From: Anaerolineaceae bacterium
GTDB taxonomy: Bacteria; Chloroflexota; Anaerolineae; Aggregatilineales; Phototrophicaceae
Assembly: GCA_020634135.1 (NCBI GenBank)
Contig: JACKCG010000004.1
Location: 124,001 to 188,000, forward strand
Direction: 5' to 3'
Length of the DNA: 64,000 nt
The notes below the pieces were generated by a model that saw only the letters and a program-made list of their open reading frames with translations, searched no databases and was not told the origin of the DNA. A program made the translations under genes and the position numbers. Below are positions 61,031 through 64,000 of this stretch, piece by piece. Every line of letters starts with the position of its first letter. Position 1 is the stretch's first letter.

Positions 61031-62332
61031 ATGACCCGTTCGCAGCAAATCACCTATCGATTTTTTGCCCAGACCGTGGTCTTATTTGTGCTGTATGTGG
61101 CGTTGGCGCTGCTAGGTGCGGTCAAGTTCCTCGTCCCGGCAGACCCATTGGTGGGTTCGCTTCCGTATCAGCAGGTCAACGCTCTGGGCAACATCGTGCT
61201 AGGGCTGGCGGCGCTTAACGGGCTGCTGGGTGGTGGCCTGTATCTGGCAGTCGACAATGCTTCTGACAAACGGCTGGCAAACGAACCACTGCTCGGTTAT
61301 ACCGCCCAGGCTTGGAGCGTATATCTGAGCGTCGCGGTGCTGGCAGGATTGTTCGGTTTCACTGAAGGTCGTAATGGGCTGGAACTGCCGGGCGTGCTGG
61401 ACATCATCGGCGTTGTGCTGGTCGCGTTGATCGGGGTGAATGTATTGTTGGGGCGGACAGTGCGCCCGATACAGCAAGTATGGCTGGTCGGGTTGGCGGC
61501 ACATATCCTGGCAGTCATGATCGGGTTAGCGCCGGCCTCAGACTATCTATATGACCGGGCGCTGCGTGTCCTGGCGCTCGGCGTCGAACAGCATGTCGCT
61601 TATCTGTTGATGGCGCTGGCACTCGGATTCTGGCTGATGCACCGCTTCAGCGACATCACTCCGGCCTGGTCGGATACCGGCGTCTATGTGACCGGCGGGC
61701 TGGCGGCAGTAGCCGGGATATTGCTCACGCTGGCGGGACTCTATCCGCTGGGCGTCCCCGATTGGGTACTGAGCCTGGGCAGTGTGAGTCTGTTTGTTGT
61801 CCCGATTATTTATTTTATTATCGCGGCCCACAGCTACAAGGGGTTAAGCAGTCGCAACGCGACGCGCACGCTGGCCGGGAGCTGGTTCGGCCTGGGTGTC
61901 TTGCTGCTCCTGCTGGGGCCGGGTTTTCTGGGGGCACTGGGGACGCTGCCGGGAGTCGCCCAATGGATGGTTGGCACCCAGCTCACCAGCCTTCAAACCG
62001 TGTGGATGGCGCTGATCCCACTCAGTTTCGCGCTGGGAGTCATCAATCAGGGGACGATTGAACTGCGAGGAAACAACCGGCGGGTGACAGGACTCATACC
62101 TTTCTGGTTGGTATCGTTTGGTTTCATTGGTGGCGGGTTGGCGCTGGCGGCTGCGGGAGTTGTCCAGGTTTACCTGGAACGTATTCTGAGTATGGGCTAC
62201 CTGGACGTGCAAACGCTCCTCGTGCCGTTGTATGTCTTATGGACGATAGGGCTGCTGCTGGGAGCGCTGGGCGCGGGCATTTATGCGCTCACGTTCTGGT
62301 TGCGGCGGCCTGGAGGAACAATAAACTCATGA
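61031..62332 (+). CDS. NorB/haem-copper-oxidase-like membrane protein lacking haem and copper ligands
   Basis: 433 residues, about 12 membrane helices, alignable with nitric-oxide reductase NorB (GVPDWVLSLGSV matches the segment after the paired histidines; GTQLTSLQTVWM matches GTHxTxAHxH). All ligand positions are changed: the HH pair is AG (about 234-235), and the last-helix histidines are Gln, Gln and Val (about 317-324). The second-helix low-spin haem His is replaced by Asn/Leu-type residues. Only four histidines remain in the whole protein. It cannot bind the usual haems and copper, so reductase activity is not expected; an electron-transfer scaffold or channel is conceivable. Its stop overlaps the next start. 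Confidence 0.72.
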   Translation: MTRSQQITYRFFAQTVVLFVLYVALALLGAVKFLVPADPLVGSLPYQQVNALGNIVLGLAALNGLLGGGLYLAVDNASDKRLANEPLLGYTAQAWSVYLSVAVLAGLFGFTEGRNGLELPGVLDIIGVVLVALIGVNVLLGRTVRPIQQVWLVGLAAHILAVMIGLAPASDYLYDRALRVLALGVEQHVAYLLMALALGFWLMHRFSDITPAWSDTGVYVTGGLAAVAGILLTLAGLYPLGVPDWVLSLGSVSLFVVPIIYFIIAAHSYKGLSSRNATRTLAGSWFGLGVLLLLLGPGFLGALGTLPGVAQWMVGTQLTSLQTVWMALIPLSFALGVINQGTIELRGNNRRVTGLIPFWLVSFGFIGGGLALAAAGVVQVYLERILSMGYLDVQTLLVPLYVLWTIGLLLGALGAGIYALTFWLRRPGGTINS

Positions 62333-63483
62333 ACATTTATCTGCCACGCCTGTTTGGGGCGATTCTCCGGCGTGGTCTCATTGTCACGGCGTTGCTGATG
62401 GCGACGCTGGTTATCACTTTTCCCATAATGGCGCAGGATGCGGCGGAAGACCCCGGCGGTGACGTAACGTTTACGGTTGAGAAGCTCGTGACCGCCAATT
62501 ACCCTGTGTCGCTGGTCTTCGCGCCGGATGGGCGTCTGTTTTATACCGAAAAGGCGACGGGCAACGTTCGTGTAATTCATGCCGATGGCACGGCACAGAT
62601 TGAGCCGGTTATCCATCTGGATACCGACGCCCTGGTTGAACGCGGTCTGCTCGGTATCGCGCTCGATCCGAACTATACGGAAAACGGGATGATTTGGGTG
62701 ATCCACACCGCGCCCGGCACGACCCGCAACTGGCCGGAAAACCGTGTGGTGCGTTTCCATGAGGAAAATGGCGTGGGCAGCGACCCGGAAATCATGCTGG
62801 CCGCCCCGATCACCACCGGCGAACTCAAGCACAACGGCGGCAACCTGCACTTTGATGCCGATGGCCTGCTATATGTATCCTTTGGTGATTTTGGAGATGC
62901 GTCGAATGCCCAGAATCTCGACGCACTCCCCGGTAAAATTCATCGTTTTGTTGTCACTGACGCGGGATTGGTCGCGGCGGAGGGCAATCCTATTTCCGGT
63001 AACAGCGCCTATGCTTACGGCCTGCGGAATTCGTTTGATTTCACCTTTGACCCCTTTGGCGGTGGTCAAGTACTCGCTACTGAAAACGGCTTCCAGTGTG
63101 ACGATGAACTCAACCTGATTCTGCCAGGGATGAATTATGGCTGGGGGCCGGATTACCAGGATAACTGCTATGGGACAGCGCCGCTCGAAGTGCCGGATTA
63201 TATGCCGCCGCTGCTGTCGTATACCCCGACTATAGCGCCCACTGGCATTGTCGTGTATGACCATCCGGCTGTCCCGGCCTGGGAAGGACAGGTGTTCTTT
63301 TGCGCCTGGAACCCCGGCACCATGCAGCGGGTGGTGCTGAACGCTGAAAGGACGGCGGTTGAGGCCGTGTACCCGGTAGACCTGGGTGGTGTATTCTGCC
63401 GGATAGATTTGGTAGTTGGCCCGGAGGGGGCACTGTATTTTCTCGACCCTATCGGGATTTATCGTCTCTCACCTAACCCCTGA
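62329..63483 (+). CDS. PQQ-dependent sugar/aldose dehydrogenase-like secreted protein
   Basis: 384 residues from ATG 62329 (ATGA overlap with the upstream gene); the open frame to 62239 is not used. Signal peptide or anchor at 10-32 ending at IMAQ. The six-bladed GSDH propeller is shown by PVSLVFAPDGRLFYTEK, RGLLGIALDPNY, LKHNGGNLHFDADGLLYVSFGD, AYGLRNSFDFTFDP and GMNYGWGPDYQDN. Members oxidise aldoses with PQQ and pass electrons to cytochromes, which fits the neighbouring dihaem cytochrome c. The exact substrate and PQQ use are inferred. Confidence 0.85.
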   Translation: MNIYLPRLFGAILRRGLIVTALLMATLVITFPIMAQDAAEDPGGDVTFTVEKLVTANYPVSLVFAPDGRLFYTEKATGNVRVIHADGTAQIEPVIHLDTDALVERGLLGIALDPNYTENGMIWVIHTAPGTTRNWPENRVVRFHEENGVGSDPEIMLAAPITTGELKHNGGNLHFDADGLLYVSFGDFGDASNAQNLDALPGKIHRFVVTDAGLVAAEGNPISGNSAYAYGLRNSFDFTFDPFGGGQVLATENGFQCDDELNLILPGMNYGWGPDYQDNCYGTAPLEVPDYMPPLLSYTPTIAPTGIVVYDHPAVPAWEGQVFFCAWNPGTMQRVVLNAERTAVEAVYPVDLGGVFCRIDLVVGPEGALYFLDPIGIYRLSPNP

Positions 63484-63507
63484 ATTTTGGATATAAAAGG
63501 ATAAACG

Positions 63508-63942
63508 ATGACCCTTTTAGAGCGCAGCACATTGATTCACGCCTCGCTGGAAGCAATTGACGCAATCGCAATGGATTGTGGCAGTTGGCCGGAGTGGTAT
63601 CCCGGTGTTCAGCAAGCGACGCCGGATGATGTCTACCCGCAGGTTGGCGGGAAGATCAATATCGCCTACAAAACCTCCGGGCTGTCCTTCACCCTGACGT
63701 TTACGCTGGTGGATTATGTCTTCGGTCAGACTGTGGCGTATGACATTGCGGGGATGATGTCCGGCAATACGCGCTACATCCTGGAACCGCAGGCCGATGG
63801 CGTATTGATGACCGCCCGTTTCGACTACACCGTGCCGGGGGGCGGGTTAGGCAAGATCGCCGATAAATTGGTGATTGAGCGCATGAACGCGGAAAACCTG
63901 GAAAAAAGCCTGGCAAACATGAAGGCCATCCTGGAAGGGTAG
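63508..63942 (+). CDS. SRPBCC-family protein
   Basis: 144 residues. The helix-grip pattern of polyketide-cyclase/CoxG-like START proteins is visible: TLIHASLEAIDAIAMDCGSW, PEWYPGV, then alternating strands up to FDYTVPGGGLGKIADKLVIE and a long C-terminal helix with NLEKSLANMKAI. It probably binds a hydrophobic small molecule. AAAGGA precedes the ATG. It lies 24 bases after the dehydrogenase gene and may be part of the same operon. Confidence 0.82.
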   Translation: MTLLERSTLIHASLEAIDAIAMDCGSWPEWYPGVQQATPDDVYPQVGGKINIAYKTSGLSFTLTFTLVDYVFGQTVAYDIAGMMSGNTRYILEPQADGVLMTARFDYTVPGGGLGKIADKLVIERMNAENLEKSLANMKAILEG

Positions 63943-64000
63943 CCAGTATCCCATTACCTCATCTGTGCCGCACATTGGACGGGAGCGCACCTTGGCGCTC

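Noticed and set aside
61031..62332. Annotation as functional nitric-oxide reductase or cytochrome oxidase subunit I
   Set aside because: The histidine ligands for both haems and the active-site metal are absent.
1..64000. tRNA or rRNA genes
   Set aside because: No cloverleaf with TTCGA-type T loop plus acceptor pairing and no rRNA signature was noticed in the intergenic regions; a tRNA scan would settle this.

Overview
The window reads as chromosomal DNA of a Chloroflexota bacterium, most likely from the Anaerolineae or a related class. This is inferred from the gene content: a fused alpha-beta glycyl-tRNA synthetase, large PknK-like kinase/ATPase/TPR proteins, many secreted proteins with TP-rich linkers, PD40 propellers, a free-standing gatC, and a split ribosomal alpha operon. 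G+C is moderately high apart from one A+T-rich island near 58.3-58.9 kb. I see no rRNA, tRNA, CRISPR array, complete insertion sequence or prophage.

Layout. 1-4.7 kb: a partial TetR regulator, a GlsB/YeaQ-type membrane protein, ychF, an SLC13/RCK permease and a small export-like protein. 5.2-14.5 kb: a kinase/AAA/TPR regulator, then a polyamine-type ABC importer (potB, potC, two tandem potD-like genes, potA). 14.5-20.4 kb: a pair of related small membrane proteins, DUF5996, an F420-type oxidoreductase, a secreted protein, and glmS with a long structured leader. 20.7-24.0 kb: an accessory cluster with a membrane-anchored isochorismatase-fold protein lacking its catalytic residues, an FHA-TIR protein, and a toxin-antitoxin locus whose PIN toxin has decayed. 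24.0-33.3 kb: a nitrilase-family hydrolase, comEC, a glycosyltransferase, a three-gene operon headed by an IGPS-fold protein without catalytic residues, gatC and a response regulator. 34.3-38.7 kb: rpmJ-rpsM-rpsK-rpoA-rplQ-truA-rplM-rpsI, without rpsD. 38.7-46.3 kb: a DUF4260-tetR operon with a legible promoter and operator, a PfkB kinase, otsB and otsA overlapping tail to tail, a nuclease and a propeller lipoprotein. 46.3-54.9 kb: a soluble hybrid sensor ending in a DNA-binding domain, a kinase-NTPase-membrane protein, and an internally duplicated secreted protein. 54.9-64 kb: glyQS, an island with a broken protease gene, glutaminyl cyclase, then a small membrane protein, dihaem cytochrome c, NorB-like protein, PQQ-type dehydrogenase and SRPBCC protein.

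A recurring theme is enzyme folds that keep their shape but have lost catalytic or metal-binding residues: the isochorismatase fold (20.7 kb), the ComEC beta-lactamase-like domain (27.3 kb), IGPS (31 kb), the histidine kinase (47.7 kb) and NorB (61 kb). Phosphothreonine signalling is another: two Ser/Thr kinases and one FHA reader. The strongest candidates for undescribed systems are the isochorismatase-fold/FHA-TIR pair and the NorB-like protein with its cytochrome and dehydrogenase. The assignments rest on reading motifs, not on database searches.
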